DNA of 64,000 nt from CAYNJG01 sp965216885 (lineage in GTDB: Bacteria; Planctomycetota; Planctomycetia; Pirellulales; Pirellulaceae), in NCBI GenBank assembly GCA_965216885.1, contig OZ244208.1, positions 1,426,001-1,490,000 of the forward strand, in the 5' to 3' direction. This document shows, in pieces, positions 35,901 to 44,780 of the stretch. The notes beneath the pieces are model-generated. The model saw only the letters and a program-made list of their open reading frames with translations. It did not search any database and was not told the DNA's origin. Positions within the stretch are counted from its first letter, which is position 1, and every line of letters begins with the position of its first letter. A program made the translations under genes and the position numbers.

Positions 35901-36157
35901 AAAATCTCCACCTTGGCGTCGGTAAAGACCTCGACGTCGTTGGCCATTGCGTCCAGCAGTTTTGGGTCGGAGACAACGACCAGCATGGTCTGGACACGGG
36001 CCGCCTGAAAAACGCCGACGGCTCCGAGCGCGCACGATGAACCACAGACACCGTCCAGCAAAGCGTTCTTTCCGGTGGCCAACGCCTCGGCCACCCGCTG
36101 CAAGTCGGAGTCTCGGGCAATCCGTGCCGGTAACTCCCGAAGGAGCCCGGTAGACAT
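32945..36157 (-). CDS. mfd: Transcription-repair coupling factor
   Basis: Mfd removes RNA polymerase stalled at DNA lesions and recruits UvrA. From the ATG chosen (GGAAG five bases upstream) it has 1070 residues, slightly shorter than E. coli Mfd (1148); a GTG 18 bases upstream is the alternative. Domains in order: UvrB-like region (about 1-340), a linker, the polymerase-interacting CarD-like domain (about 406-470, GDLVVHLGHGIGRYRGLKLL), the translocase motor with Walker A GDVGFGKTEMA and DEEQRFG, the TRG region, and the C-terminal autoinhibitory domain (from about 940). It is divergent from kdsD. Confidence 0.96.
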   Translation of the reverse strand: MSTGLLRELPARIARDSDLQRVAEALATGKNALLDGVCGSSCALGAVGVFQAARVQTMLVVVSDPKLLDAMANDVEVFTDAKVEIFPALDATSGRSALMDDAYGERLRILKQLARGDMPPFIVTCIQALQQPVPSVQEVADQTRVLCTGQTVDVDDLSEWLVKHEYHHTSAVELPGEFSVRGGIVDIYATDWHDPVRVEMFGDEVESLRRFDCGSQRSLMTLEEIEVTVLTKQRARESHLAEYLTGSGCVVLQQPDDIDVEGKHYLERISETDRHHGVSAVMQSLNAFPKLSTYLLAAGAEDTMARMPVESVERFSGDVAQIRDLLDTIADGQETHVVCQTDAEAERLTEIFSSTKLAAARKLHFPIGFLRAGFRLPRENTLVLSGAEMFGRADARRATRKRSGKAIDSFMDLREGDLVVHLGHGIGRYRGLKLLQKEDQKEEHLEIEFHGGTKIYVPASRIELVQKYVGGRKALPRLAKIGGKQWEKHREAAATAATDLAAEMLDLQAEREAAGGIAFGNDTDWQREFDAAFPFHETPDQLTAIDAIKRDLIDKQAMDRLLCGDVGFGKTEMAMRAAFKAVDNGFQVAVLVPTTILAEQHYHSFRQRMAEFPFHIAKLSRFCSPGEQRENLEALSEGSVDIVIGTHRLASKDVSFSNLGLVIIDEEQRFGVAVKDRLKQLRASVNVLTLSATPIPRTLHMALTGIRGISNLETPPEMRVAVETRVMRWDEKVIRNAIMRELSRKGQIYFVHNRVHDIEQIRDRVQQMVPEARIVIGHGQMPESELEQVMIEFIAGEHDILIATTIIESGLDIPNANTIFIDDANMYGLADLHQLRGRVGRDRRRAYCYLLIDPARSLTPDAARRLRAIEEFSEMGAGFAISMRDLEIRGAGNILGTQQSGHIATVGYELYCQLLEAAVRRLRNLPPKLETTDVTIELPGEAYLPRGYVPDLRAKIDIYRRLARTFDDEGLAAIREEIEDRFGTLPECVERLLEVARLKADMALWQINAIQVEDRFLKFGYADRQRAEQLVRRSKKQIRLVDDESLYSTIPEGMKEADGIMALARKLLAE

Positions 36158-36722
36158 GGTTGCTTCCGTGGTCACGACTCAAGAGTTTTGCCCACACGAC
36201 AGCCGCAGGCAAGTCCACATTCCCCGATTCCTGACATGAAAGTGTGGGCCGCTGAGTCGTTTCTGTCCGCTACTTCACTGCTTCACACCTCCTTGGGGTG
36301 GAAATGAAAACGAAAGGGTTCGCGTTGCGCCATGTGTATTAACGAGTCCCTGGTCGTTACGGAAAGGACGTCGTGTTGATCTTCATCACGCAGCGGACCG
36401 AGAGCGTTCGCGTTGGATCGGCCACCTGAGGCCCATGCGACAAGCGAGATACGGCGGACGACATGGGCAGTCGGTTTTCGAGTTGGGATCGCAAGGGCGA
36501 TACGAAACGGCGCGAACTCTTGTCGAGCTGATCAGGCATTGGGCAGTCAGCACTTCAACGGCAACAGACGCCATGGCTTTCGCTGCTGGCAATGCTATCA
36601 ATCGAATGCACGTCGCGGTCGACGGATTTTCGGCTGGGCGCGAGTTCGCCGCGATTCGTCTTATAACGAGACTCGGTCCGGGATACACTTTCCGGTCAAT
36701 TACTCACATGGACGGATTACGC
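36158..36722. other. Divergent spacer between mfd and kdsD
   Basis: No gene or RNA was recognised in these roughly 560 bases. An open frame runs into kdsD from about 36435, but its predicted residues do not resemble the family, so the later start was preferred. Promoters for both flanking genes are expected here. Confidence 0.5.
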
Positions 36723-37811
36723 ATGGAAGCGGTATCCCACGGCGAACTGGACGTGCTCCGTTGCGCCCAACAGATGATTCGGCATGAGGCCACGGCGCTA
36801 ACGGAACTGGCTGGTCGGCTGGATGACAGTTTTGTCGACGCGGTGCGTGCGCTCGAGTCTTGTCATGGAAGCGTTCTGGTTACCGGCATGGGGAAGGCCG
36901 GGCTGATAGGTCAAAAGATCTCGGCCACTTTTTGTTCGACGGGCACTCCCAGTCATTTCTTGCATCCAGCCGATGCGATTCACGGTGACCTGGGCCGAGT
37001 CACGAAGACCGACTGGATTCTTGCCCTGTCGATGAGCGGTGAAACGGAAGAAGTCACACGGCTGCTCGCCTCGTTTCGAAAGCTGTCCGCGGGAATCATT
37101 GCAATCACGGCGAATCGTACCAACTCGTTGGCGAAAAGCAGCGATATTGTGCTGGAATTGGGCCAACTAACGGAAGCCGGACCGAACGGTTTGGCTCCCA
37201 GCACGAGTACGACGGCGATGCTTGCGATGGGAGACGCGCTGGCGTTAACGATTACCGAGCGACGTGGTTTTGCGGCTCGCGATTTCGTTCAGTTTCATCC
37301 CGGCGGCAGCCTCGGCAGAAAACTCACCAAGGTGCCGGAGGTCATGCGTGATGTTACGGAGTGTCGCGTCGCGCGGCAGAACCAAAGCGTACGCGAGACG
37401 TTCGTGACACTGTCTCGGCCCGGTCGACGCACGGGAGCCGTCATGATCGTCGACGACGATGGTCGATTGGCGGGCGTCTTCACCGACAGTGATCTTGCGC
37501 GTCTTTTGGAACAGCAGTCCGGCCAGTCGCTGGACGGACCGGTTTCGGAAGTGATGACCCGGAATCCCCGTACCATCCCGGTTGATTCCATGATGCCTGC
37601 TGCGATTGATCTGCTGGCTGAGAACCAGATCAGTGAATTACCCGTAGTAGACGACGAACAGCGTCCTGTGGGGATGATTGATATCACGGATGTCATCGCA
37701 TGGTTTCCCAAGCCGGCCGCACAACGATCGTCGCCGGAACACGAGCTGCGTGTGATTCCGTTCTCTTCCTTCGAAAACCCAGAGGACTCGGGTACAGACC
37801 ATGAAGCTTGA
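36723..37811 (+). CDS. kdsD: D-arabinose 5-phosphate isomerase (KdsD/KpsF/GutQ family)
   Basis: KdsD interconverts ribulose 5-phosphate and arabinose 5-phosphate, the precursor of Kdo. The chosen ATG gives 362 residues; one 15 bases upstream is possible, and E. coli KdsD has 328. The SIS domain (about 30-190) has VLVTGMGKAGLIGQKISATF, STGTPSHFLHPADAIHGDLG with the catalytic His, and SMSGETEEV. Two CBS domains follow (about 205-345: VMRDVTECRVA, SEVMTRNPRTIPVDSMM). Its stop overlaps the kdsC start by 11 bases, fixing it in a Kdo operon. Confidence 0.94.
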   Translation: MEAVSHGELDVLRCAQQMIRHEATALTELAGRLDDSFVDAVRALESCHGSVLVTGMGKAGLIGQKISATFCSTGTPSHFLHPADAIHGDLGRVTKTDWILALSMSGETEEVTRLLASFRKLSAGIIAITANRTNSLAKSSDIVLELGQLTEAGPNGLAPSTSTTAMLAMGDALALTITERRGFAARDFVQFHPGGSLGRKLTKVPEVMRDVTECRVARQNQSVRETFVTLSRPGRRTGAVMIVDDDGRLAGVFTDSDLARLLEQQSGQSLDGPVSEVMTRNPRTIPVDSMMPAAIDLLAENQISELPVVDDEQRPVGMIDITDVIAWFPKPAAQRSSPEHELRVIPFSSFENPEDSGTDHEA

Positions 37812-38322
37812 TGCACGGTGTCGCCAGATTGAACTGATACTATCCGACGTCGACGGCGTGCTGACTGACGGAGGTGTTGTTTTCGACAACCAGGGAATTG
37901 AGACCAAGAAGTTTCATATTCGCGATGGGTTGGGCATTAAGTTATGGATGCGTGCCGGGTTTCACTTTGGAATTATTACGGCCCGAACCTCCCACATCGT
38001 CAAGGTTCGCTCCAGCGAGTTGGGTGTCGAGATCGTGCGACAGGGATTCGAGGAAAAGCTGACGATCGCTCGCGAGATCATTCGTGACCTTGGGCTGGAA
38101 ATGGAGCAGGCCTGTTTCATTGGAGACGACCTCACAGACATTCCCGTGATCAAGTCCGTGGGATTGGGGGTGGCGGTGGCCAATGCTGCCGAGGAAGTCA
38201 AATCGGCGGCGGTCCATACGACGAAACTTGGCGGTGGTGAGGGGGCCGTGCGAGAGCTTGCGGAAACCATTCTGAAAGCCAAGAACCGCTGGGCCGATGT
38301 GATTCAGCGATACGTCAAATAG
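37801..38322 (+). CDS. kdsC: 3-deoxy-D-manno-octulosonate 8-phosphate phosphatase
   Basis: KdsC removes phosphate from Kdo-8-phosphate to give Kdo. The 173-residue HAD-type protein has motif 1 LILSDVDGVLTDGG with the nucleophile Asp, RDGLGIKLWMRAGF, motif 2 GIITARTS, and motif 4 CFIGDDLTDIPVI, with no cap domain, as in KdsC tetramers. It is the usual length. It overlaps kdsD and lies about 60 bases before the LptC/LptA-like gene on the same strand. Confidence 0.95.
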   Translation: MKLDARCRQIELILSDVDGVLTDGGVVFDNQGIETKKFHIRDGLGIKLWMRAGFHFGIITARTSHIVKVRSSELGVEIVRQGFEEKLTIAREIIRDLGLEMEQACFIGDDLTDIPVIKSVGLGVAVANAAEEVKSAAVHTTKLGGGEGAVRELAETILKAKNRWADVIQRYVK

Positions 38323-38385
38323 TGAGAGACGCGACAGGCTAATTTGTAAATTCCCGCTTCACGAACACTCATCCGCCATCGAAAC

Positions 38386-41300
38386 ATGTTGCGCAACATA
38401 CCCCGAGCGATCGTTAGTCTGGTTTGGGTGTTGCTCGCATTTGGCGTCTACATGCTCCTGTTTACACCGTGGATTGATCGTCCAATAGAAGTGTTGGCGG
38501 AAGAGAGCGGCTCGGTTCCGGAAGTTCGGGCGTCGACCTCCACGACGCGATTTCTCCGTGAACTGAAACCTCTTTTTCCAGAGGGGTCGTGGGAGCTGCA
38601 ACAGCCGACCGTGTTGCGTAGCGATCAAGTGACGATCCTGCTGCACGATTTCAAAGAGCTTGATGACGGCAGCCTTCAGATCAAGCCGTGCACATTGGTG
38701 TTCTTCGGCAAGGAAGGCGATGCATCGAAGAAAAGTCGCGGGCCGACGGTCATGCAGGCCCCGGAGGGGGCGATCCTGCAATTCGATGAACCGATCGATC
38801 TGTCGAACAACCGAATTGGTAAGCCCGTCAGCGGCCAGTTGGTCGGGCAAATCCGTATTTTCAGTCAGGGCAGCGCAACGTCGGACGATCTTATCCTGCA
38901 GACCAGCAATGTGATGATCGATGAAAAGCGGGTGCGCACTTCGGAGCAGGTGAAGTTCCAGTTGGGTGAAAACTACGGCCAGGGACGTTACCTGATGATC
39001 AGCCGCGCCGAGAAAACCGACAAACGCGACAAGTCGGGCTCGTGGCTGGACGACCTTGGCATGATCGAACTGGAACAGCTTGAACGACTGAGTCTCCGAT
39101 TGGCCGGTGACGACATGTTTTCATCGTTTGCACACGCTGGCGGCTCGAAATCGGGAGCCCCTGTACCGGCGAATACTCCGGCAACTCGTACACCCAATGG
39201 CCCCATGTCGCAGGTCGAGGTGAGCTGCACGGGACCGTTGCGTTTTGATCTTCGACGCATGATTGCCACGGTGGAAGAGAATGTCGCCATCATGCGAAAG
39301 CTTCCCGACCAAGCCATCGATACATTGCGAGCAGATCAGATTTCACTGCATCTGACGCGTGTACCGCCACCTCGTAGGATCGACGGTGGTGCGCAGGACA
39401 AATCACCGAAGCTCGCACTGACGCGCGTCGTTGGAGTGGGGAGTCCGTTGGTCATCGACGTGGCTTCGCGACAGTCGTATGTGGAAACCAGGCAGTTGGA
39501 ATACAACTTCGATGCGGCGGATGTCAAACTGCGATCCTACAATCCGTATTCTCCAAATTCCGACAGATCCGGAGTTGTGCGAGTTCGCAACGCGGACTAC
39601 GAGATCGCTTCGCCAGCGATCGACTATTTGCACGGCGAGACGCTTGCCGAAACGAAGTTGATTGCCGCAGGACCGGGCCACATGCGAGGTACTCTGGAAG
39701 GCAACGGGCAACAGATCGAAGCGAGTTGGCGGACGTCGCTCTCCGTCCAACCTTTTGATGGACAACAGGTTCTGAAACTGGATGGCGTCGCGAGCGTGAC
39801 GGCTCCTGGCCTGGGGCAGATCGAATCCGAAGCCATCGAACTTTGGCTTGTTGAGCGGCGCGTTCCGGTTGCGACGCGGCAGGATGGAACGATCGTCTAC
39901 AAGACGAATGTCGTGCCGCGGAAACTTGTCAGTCAGTCGGGCGATGGAGCAACGACCAACATTCAGTCGCCGCAGTTTCGCGGAACGCTCCAGCGACTTA
40001 CGGTGCAGTTTCAACCCGGTATTGCGCCGCTCCGCCGCGATGAGGACACACCAACTCCGGGATTTCTCCAACCGACACCGGGTGTTCCCGGCGGTGCACC
40101 CATTGGCCCAAACGCTGTCGCAGCGAACCGGGCGCAATCGAAGTTCGTGGTGAATGGCGGAGAACTATTAGTTACGGTCGACCCCGATTCGCAACAGTTG
40201 CATGGCTTCGCCATTCGCGGCGAAACGACCGTCATCCAGGAATCCGCCCAGGCGACTCCAATGTCGCTGCGTGCGAGTTCGGTAGACTTTCAATATGACG
40301 CTGCCAACCGCCCGGTCGCCAGACTCACAGGAACGCCGGCAGAATTGTCGATGTCGAATATGGTACTCCGGGGTGACGACATCAGTTTGTTGGGCGACCA
40401 GAATCGTGTTCTGGTTCCAGGCCGCGGAAGTATGCGGCTACCCATGACTTCGCCAACTGGTTCTGGTTTGCAACAGGCGCCGGCGATCGAGATGATCGAC
40501 GTGGAATGGAGCGGGGGCCTCGATTTTGACGGGCAGCTGGTCACGCTCAGTGGCGACGTCGTGGCCAACGGACGCGATCTGACGATGCGGACCGATGACG
40601 ATCTGGTCATTTTGCTGGATGATCGTATTGATATGTCGCGAGCCGATAGCGGAAACGTCCGCCCTGAAGTTGCCAGGGTCTCCGCCCGCGGCGGACTCTT
40701 CGCCGCCAATCGAGGGCGTGACGAACTGGGAAAACCAAGCTCCTATCAGCAGATTTTTACTCGCGATGGTGATATCGATCTGAAGAGCGGCGAAATGGTG
40801 GCGAATGGCCCGGGCTGGATTGCCGTCACGACGATTGGCAGTGCGTTATCGGGCATAACTGGGCAGGACACCGCGTCGACCGGCAACGAGTTGACTCAGA
40901 TGAGTCTGGTTTTTCGCAACCGGCTGGTCGGACACCTACATCGGCGAGACGCCAAAATCGATGGCGACATACGGGGATGGTTTGGTGTCGTGGATGCATG
41001 GGAGAAACGCATCAATCCGGTAGAGCAACGGGATCTTGGCGAGAAGGACTTTCGGTTTGCCTGTGAGGAGATCTTCGTGATGGAGTCGCCAACGGCACCG
41101 ATTCCCAACAAGCCGCGAGCCCGCAAGCCCCTTGAGTTGCTGGCCACGGGTGACACGTATGTCGAGAGTCAGGGCTTCGCCGCAAGCGGTTCCAGGATCA
41201 AGTATGCCGAAGACAAAGGAATGTTGACGCTGGAAGGCGATCAGGATCGGTTGGCAAGATTATGGCAGCGAAGCAGCGTCGGAGCGCCCGTTTCTCAAAC

Positions 41301-41406
41301 GGGCATGCTGCAGCGAATCCGCTTCTGGCCGCGGACTGGTGATCTGGATGTTGTTGGTTCGCCTGGTGCTGATCTGTCAGCTGGTCGCAGTCGGGACGCC
41401 CGGTAG
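38386..41406 (+). CDS. Membrane-anchored LptC/LptA-like protein, candidate LPS bridge
   Basis: This 1006-residue protein has an N-terminal membrane anchor (about 8-26) and a very long extracytoplasmic part made of beta strands. Residues 40-210 resemble LptC (MQAPEGAILQFDEP, LILQTSNVMIDEKRVRTSEQ). Later parts resemble the OstA/LptA beta-jellyroll (YVETRQLEYNFDAADVKL; GGLDFDGQLVTLSGDVVANG; MLTLEGDQDRLARL). It follows kdsC with 63 bases between, the position lptC holds in E. coli (kdsD-kdsC-lptC-lptA). LptC anchors the LPS bridge at the inner membrane and LptA spans the periplasm; here one long chain may do both. No LptB ATPase is adjacent. The family call is by resemblance and synteny only. Confidence 0.7.
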   Translation: MLRNIPRAIVSLVWVLLAFGVYMLLFTPWIDRPIEVLAEESGSVPEVRASTSTTRFLRELKPLFPEGSWELQQPTVLRSDQVTILLHDFKELDDGSLQIKPCTLVFFGKEGDASKKSRGPTVMQAPEGAILQFDEPIDLSNNRIGKPVSGQLVGQIRIFSQGSATSDDLILQTSNVMIDEKRVRTSEQVKFQLGENYGQGRYLMISRAEKTDKRDKSGSWLDDLGMIELEQLERLSLRLAGDDMFSSFAHAGGSKSGAPVPANTPATRTPNGPMSQVEVSCTGPLRFDLRRMIATVEENVAIMRKLPDQAIDTLRADQISLHLTRVPPPRRIDGGAQDKSPKLALTRVVGVGSPLVIDVASRQSYVETRQLEYNFDAADVKLRSYNPYSPNSDRSGVVRVRNADYEIASPAIDYLHGETLAETKLIAAGPGHMRGTLEGNGQQIEASWRTSLSVQPFDGQQVLKLDGVASVTAPGLGQIESEAIELWLVERRVPVATRQDGTIVYKTNVVPRKLVSQSGDGATTNIQSPQFRGTLQRLTVQFQPGIAPLRRDEDTPTPGFLQPTPGVPGGAPIGPNAVAANRAQSKFVVNGGELLVTVDPDSQQLHGFAIRGETTVIQESAQATPMSLRASSVDFQYDAANRPVARLTGTPAELSMSNMVLRGDDISLLGDQNRVLVPGRGSMRLPMTSPTGSGLQQAPAIEMIDVEWSGGLDFDGQLVTLSGDVVANGRDLTMRTDDDLVILLDDRIDMSRADSGNVRPEVARVSARGGLFAANRGRDELGKPSSYQQIFTRDGDIDLKSGEMVANGPGWIAVTTIGSALSGITGQDTASTGNELTQMSLVFRNRLVGHLHRRDAKIDGDIRGWFGVVDAWEKRINPVEQRDLGEKDFRFACEEIFVMESPTAPIPNKPRARKPLELLATGDTYVESQGFAASGSRIKYAEDKGMLTLEGDQDRLARLWQRSSVGAPVSQTGMLQRIRFWPRTGDLDVVGSPGADLSAGRSRDAR

Positions 41407-41424
41407 AGTTCCCGTTTCTGGGGT

Positions 41425-42600
41425 CTAGTTTTCCGGGCTGTTCAAAATCAGGCCTGTTGACTTCGCGGCCGGAGGAGCTCCCGACAGACTGGCTGGCGGT
41501 GTTAGATCCAACAGTTCGTGACTTCGCTGCGAGGTGGTTCCGCTCGCCGGCTGTCCGACGCTATCAACCACCACGCGCGGCGACGGGTTTACGGCCGGAC
41601 GGGCAATGTCGCGAGAGTCGTTAGCGGGGTTCGCCAGAATCGTGGACGATTGTTCTTCCGAAGTGGCACTGGCATCGACCCGTGGCTCGTCGCTTTTCGT
41701 GTCACCGGTCAACGCCTTCCAGCGACTGGCGGCAAAATCGGCGAACGATAGTCGAAGCTTGTCTTCGTTCTTCGCAATCTGCCGATTGATCTTCGCCGGC
41801 AGCTGCTCCCGTTTCTCCTCGATCTTGTCGACGAGCACTTTGTGAATGCTCTTCCCGAGCTGCTTCACGACGGGGCCGTCCAGCTTGCTGACGGATTGCA
41901 ATTGGAATTCGGTAACGTTCATGTTTGCCCGCGTGACTTCGGGAACAAGAATGACGTCGGGCGGAAACTTGGCGACATCCAGCCGTGTTCCCACTCGACA
42001 CCAGAGTCTCATGCGAATATCCGCATCCGCATCGGCGCTGACGTTATAGAGTTGCACGCCTTTGGCCCATTGAGCGAATCGGCCATGGGCATGCACTTTC
42101 GAGGCGAGGCTAACTTCAAACGCCACCCTGCCCTTTCCCGCGTCGTGAACGTTTTCAATTCGCATCAGCAGATTTTCGTTTGGATTGATCTGGCTGATTT
42201 CGTATCGTTTCCACTTGCCGTGGTTCACTTCCTTCCAGCGTCGCTTGGTCGTCAGGCCCAACGGACCCTTGCGGCGAATTTTCAGCCCGTCCCATCGCTG
42301 GTCGGTTTTTCCCCAGTCTTTTTCCTGAACATATTTGTTGGGGACGTTGTCGCGTACGATTCGCTGAATGAAGTTTTGAAACCACTCGGGGGCGTCACCG
42401 ATCTCCACCGTCTGGTCGTCCTGCGGCAGATTGCGTTTCAGGACGCTAACCAGCTCACGCTCCGTCGGGTGGGCTGGGTTGGACGCGGTCGTTAGCCCCG
42501 GTTCAGGTTCAGGTTGCTGCCCGTGTGCGACACGTTCGTGGATGTTCGGTGTCAGGCAGGCGAACAAAACGGCGATCAGGAGTGTCTTGTGCTCAAACAC
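41425..42600 (-). CDS. Secreted protein of unknown function
   Basis: A 391-residue protein with a signal peptide (about 1-28, ending VAHGQQ) from a GTG start. The middle (about 70-300) is a folded region with alternating strands and helices (PEWFQNFIQRIVRDN, KWKRYEISQINPNENLLMRI, RVAFEVSLASKVHAHGRFAQ), then a basic helical stretch. The last 80 residues are Ser/Pro/Ala-rich and probably disordered. It converges with the LptC/LptA-like gene, only 18 bases between stops. I do not recognise the family; its beta-rich middle could bind a ligand or the envelope. Confidence 0.8.
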   Translation of the reverse strand: MFEHKTLLIAVLFACLTPNIHERVAHGQQPEPEPGLTTASNPAHPTERELVSVLKRNLPQDDQTVEIGDAPEWFQNFIQRIVRDNVPNKYVQEKDWGKTDQRWDGLKIRRKGPLGLTTKRRWKEVNHGKWKRYEISQINPNENLLMRIENVHDAGKGRVAFEVSLASKVHAHGRFAQWAKGVQLYNVSADADADIRMRLWCRVGTRLDVAKFPPDVILVPEVTRANMNVTEFQLQSVSKLDGPVVKQLGKSIHKVLVDKIEEKREQLPAKINRQIAKNEDKLRLSFADFAASRWKALTGDTKSDEPRVDASATSEEQSSTILANPANDSRDIARPAVNPSPRVVVDSVGQPASGTTSQRSHELLDLTPPASLSGAPPAAKSTGLILNSPEN

Positions 42601-42743
42601 GATCTGTAGTCCCGGGGCGCGAGGCGGCTTTCACGACTGGCGGTGTGGCGGTAGTTCCAATACGATCATCGTCGGGGAAAGCAACTGATGGCCGATGTTT
42701 TTCCATTTTTCCACGCTAGCTATGCTTACTGGGGATCTTCCAG

Positions 42744-43328
42744 ATGATCCTGTTGCTCGATAATTACGACTCGTTTACCTACAACCTTGTACAGCGGCTA
42801 GGGGAGCTCGATCCTTCGCTGGAAATCGAGGTGCACCGCAACGACCAAATTGCCGTTGAGCAGATTGAGGCGAAGAAGCCGACGCATCTGATCATCTCGC
42901 CCGGACCGTGTACGCCAAACGAAGCCGGCATTTCGATGTCGTGCGCCGACCACTTTGCTGGCCGCCTGCCGATTCTGGGAGTCTGCCTTGGGCATCAATC
43001 CATAGGGCAGTCGACCGGCGGGACGATTGTTCGAGCGAAGCAATTGATGCACGGGAAGACGGACCAGATTCATCACGACGGGCGTGGGCTCTTTGAAGGG
43101 CTCCCCAATCCATTTGTCGCCACCCGGTATCACAGCCTCGTGATTCAGCCGGACACGCTGAACCCTGAATTCGAAGTCACCGCCTGGGCGGATTCTCCGG
43201 ATGGCAAACGCGAGATCATGGGGATTCGCCACAAGCAGCATAGGATCGAAGGTCTGCAGTTTCATCCCGAGAGTTTTCTGACGGAGCATGGACCAGAGAT
43301 GTTGCGTCGTTTCGTTTCCATGAACTGA
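42744..43328 (+). CDS. pabA: Aminodeoxychorismate/anthranilate synthase glutaminase component
   Basis: This 194-residue glutamine amidotransferase supplies ammonia for p-aminobenzoate (or anthranilate) synthesis from chorismate. The signatures are LLLDNYDSFTYNL, the nucleophile Cys in GVCLGHQSIGQ, and the His-Glu pair in GLQFHPESF, so the catalytic triad is complete. No pabB or trpE is adjacent, so whether it serves folate, tryptophan or both cannot be told. moeA follows about 50 bases later and may share its transcript. Confidence 0.93.
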   Translation: MILLLDNYDSFTYNLVQRLGELDPSLEIEVHRNDQIAVEQIEAKKPTHLIISPGPCTPNEAGISMSCADHFAGRLPILGVCLGHQSIGQSTGGTIVRAKQLMHGKTDQIHHDGRGLFEGLPNPFVATRYHSLVIQPDTLNPEFEVTAWADSPDGKREIMGIRHKQHRIEGLQFHPESFLTEHGPEMLRRFVSMN

Positions 43329-43378
43329 CGCTCGTACGATTGCGCGTTCGCCCAACGGCGCCTGGCAGGTCAGCACCG

Positions 43379-44575
43379 ATGATCGAAATAGACGAAGCTC
43401 TTCGGCTTGTGCTTGCTCGTGTCCCTGCCGTGAAGACGCAGCGTCGTTCGACGATCGACGCCGTCGGTTATGCGCTGGCTGAAGCGATCGTCGCCGACGT
43501 TGATTCTCCACCTCACGACAAGTCTCTCGTGGACGGGTATGCGATACGGGTTGAGGATGCCGGCGAGCCGCTTCGCGTGGTGGAACAGGTTGTTGCCGGT
43601 GCGGTTCCTGCCAGGCGGATTGAACCGGGAACTGCCAGTCAGGTGATGACCGGTGCACCAATCCCCGAAGGTGCCGAGGCAATGGTGATGGTGGAGCAGT
43701 CCGAACGGTCCGGGGATGTCGTGCGACTGACGGGAGCCGTTGAGTCCGGCCAGTTCATTATGCCGCGGGCGACAACGTTCGCTCGTGGTGAGATGGTCTT
43801 ACCCGTGGGGACGCGGATTCGAGCGATCGAAGTTGGTTTGCTAAGTGAAGTTGGTCGAGCCGAGGTGGTCTGTGCGAATCGCCCCACCGTCGCCGTGCTT
43901 CCTACCGGCGACGAGTTGGTTGCGGCCGACGAGCAACCCGGTGCCGGTCAGATTCGAAACAGCAATGGTCCCATGTTGGAGGCTCGCGTCACGGCGGCGG
44001 GGTGCGAAGCGCGTTCGCTGGGTGTTGGACGGGACGATGAAGACGAACTGCGAAGACAAATCGAACAGGGTTTGCAGTCCGACATTCTGATCCTGTCCGG
44101 CGGAGTGTCCGCGGGGGTTCGCGATCTCGTTCCGCCGACACTGCAGTCGCTCGGCGTCGAAGAAGTTTTTCACAAAGTGCGACTGAAACCAGGCAAGCCG
44201 CTTTGGTTTGGAGTGCGTGAGCGGGACGGTCGACGCACGCTGGTCTTTGGATTACCGGGCAACCCGGTGAGTTCATTCGTCTGTTTTGAGTTGTTCGTCT
44301 TGCCCGCGATTCGGGCGATTTCGGGATTGTCGCCGAACAATGAATTGATCCCCATGAGATTGGCAGAATCATTTCGACAGCGCGGAAATCGCCCAACGTA
44401 CCACCCCGGCTCGTCCTGGCGGGAGCAGGGTCGACTCTTTGTAAAGCCACTCTCGTGGCGCGGATCGGCCGACATGCTAACTGTCAGTCGCGCAGATTGC
44501 CTGATTTATTTTCCGCCCGGCGAACGCACATTTGAAGCCGGTTCCAAGCTGGAATCGCTGCCGCTTCAGTACTAA
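43379..44575 (+). CDS. moeA: Molybdopterin molybdenumtransferase MoeA
   Basis: MoeA inserts molybdate into adenylylated molybdopterin, the last common step of molybdenum-cofactor synthesis. An ATG with AGGT upstream gives 398 residues (E. coli has 411); a TTG 39 bases upstream is less likely. Family features are KSLVDGYAIR, VMTGAPIPEGAEAMVMVEQ, PTGDELV, LSGGVSAGVRD and GLPGNPVSSFVCFELFV. No other moa or moe gene is in the window. It follows pabA on the same strand. Confidence 0.95.
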   Translation: MIEIDEALRLVLARVPAVKTQRRSTIDAVGYALAEAIVADVDSPPHDKSLVDGYAIRVEDAGEPLRVVEQVVAGAVPARRIEPGTASQVMTGAPIPEGAEAMVMVEQSERSGDVVRLTGAVESGQFIMPRATTFARGEMVLPVGTRIRAIEVGLLSEVGRAEVVCANRPTVAVLPTGDELVAADEQPGAGQIRNSNGPMLEARVTAAGCEARSLGVGRDDEDELRRQIEQGLQSDILILSGGVSAGVRDLVPPTLQSLGVEEVFHKVRLKPGKPLWFGVRERDGRRTLVFGLPGNPVSSFVCFELFVLPAIRAISGLSPNNELIPMRLAESFRQRGNRPTYHPGSSWREQGRLFVKPLSWRGSADMLTVSRADCLIYFPPGERTFEAGSKLESLPLQY

Positions 44576-44780
44576 AAATCGTCACAGCCGTGTACCATCC
44601 AGGGAAGCCGGAATCCCGGTGACCGACAGAATTTGAAGTATCCCTAACCCTTGGGATATGTTTACAGTAGCTGTAGCTGCGCGTCTGGGATCTCCGTCAT
44701 CGCTCCGTTTTCTGGTGGGGCGCGATTGAAACCTGCGGCGTACTGTTCATTTCCGTATCAATTCAGTGGGAGTTTGGGCC

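Noticed and set aside
36435..36722. N-terminal extension of kdsD
   Set aside because: The extension does not resemble the family and would make the protein about 100 residues too long.
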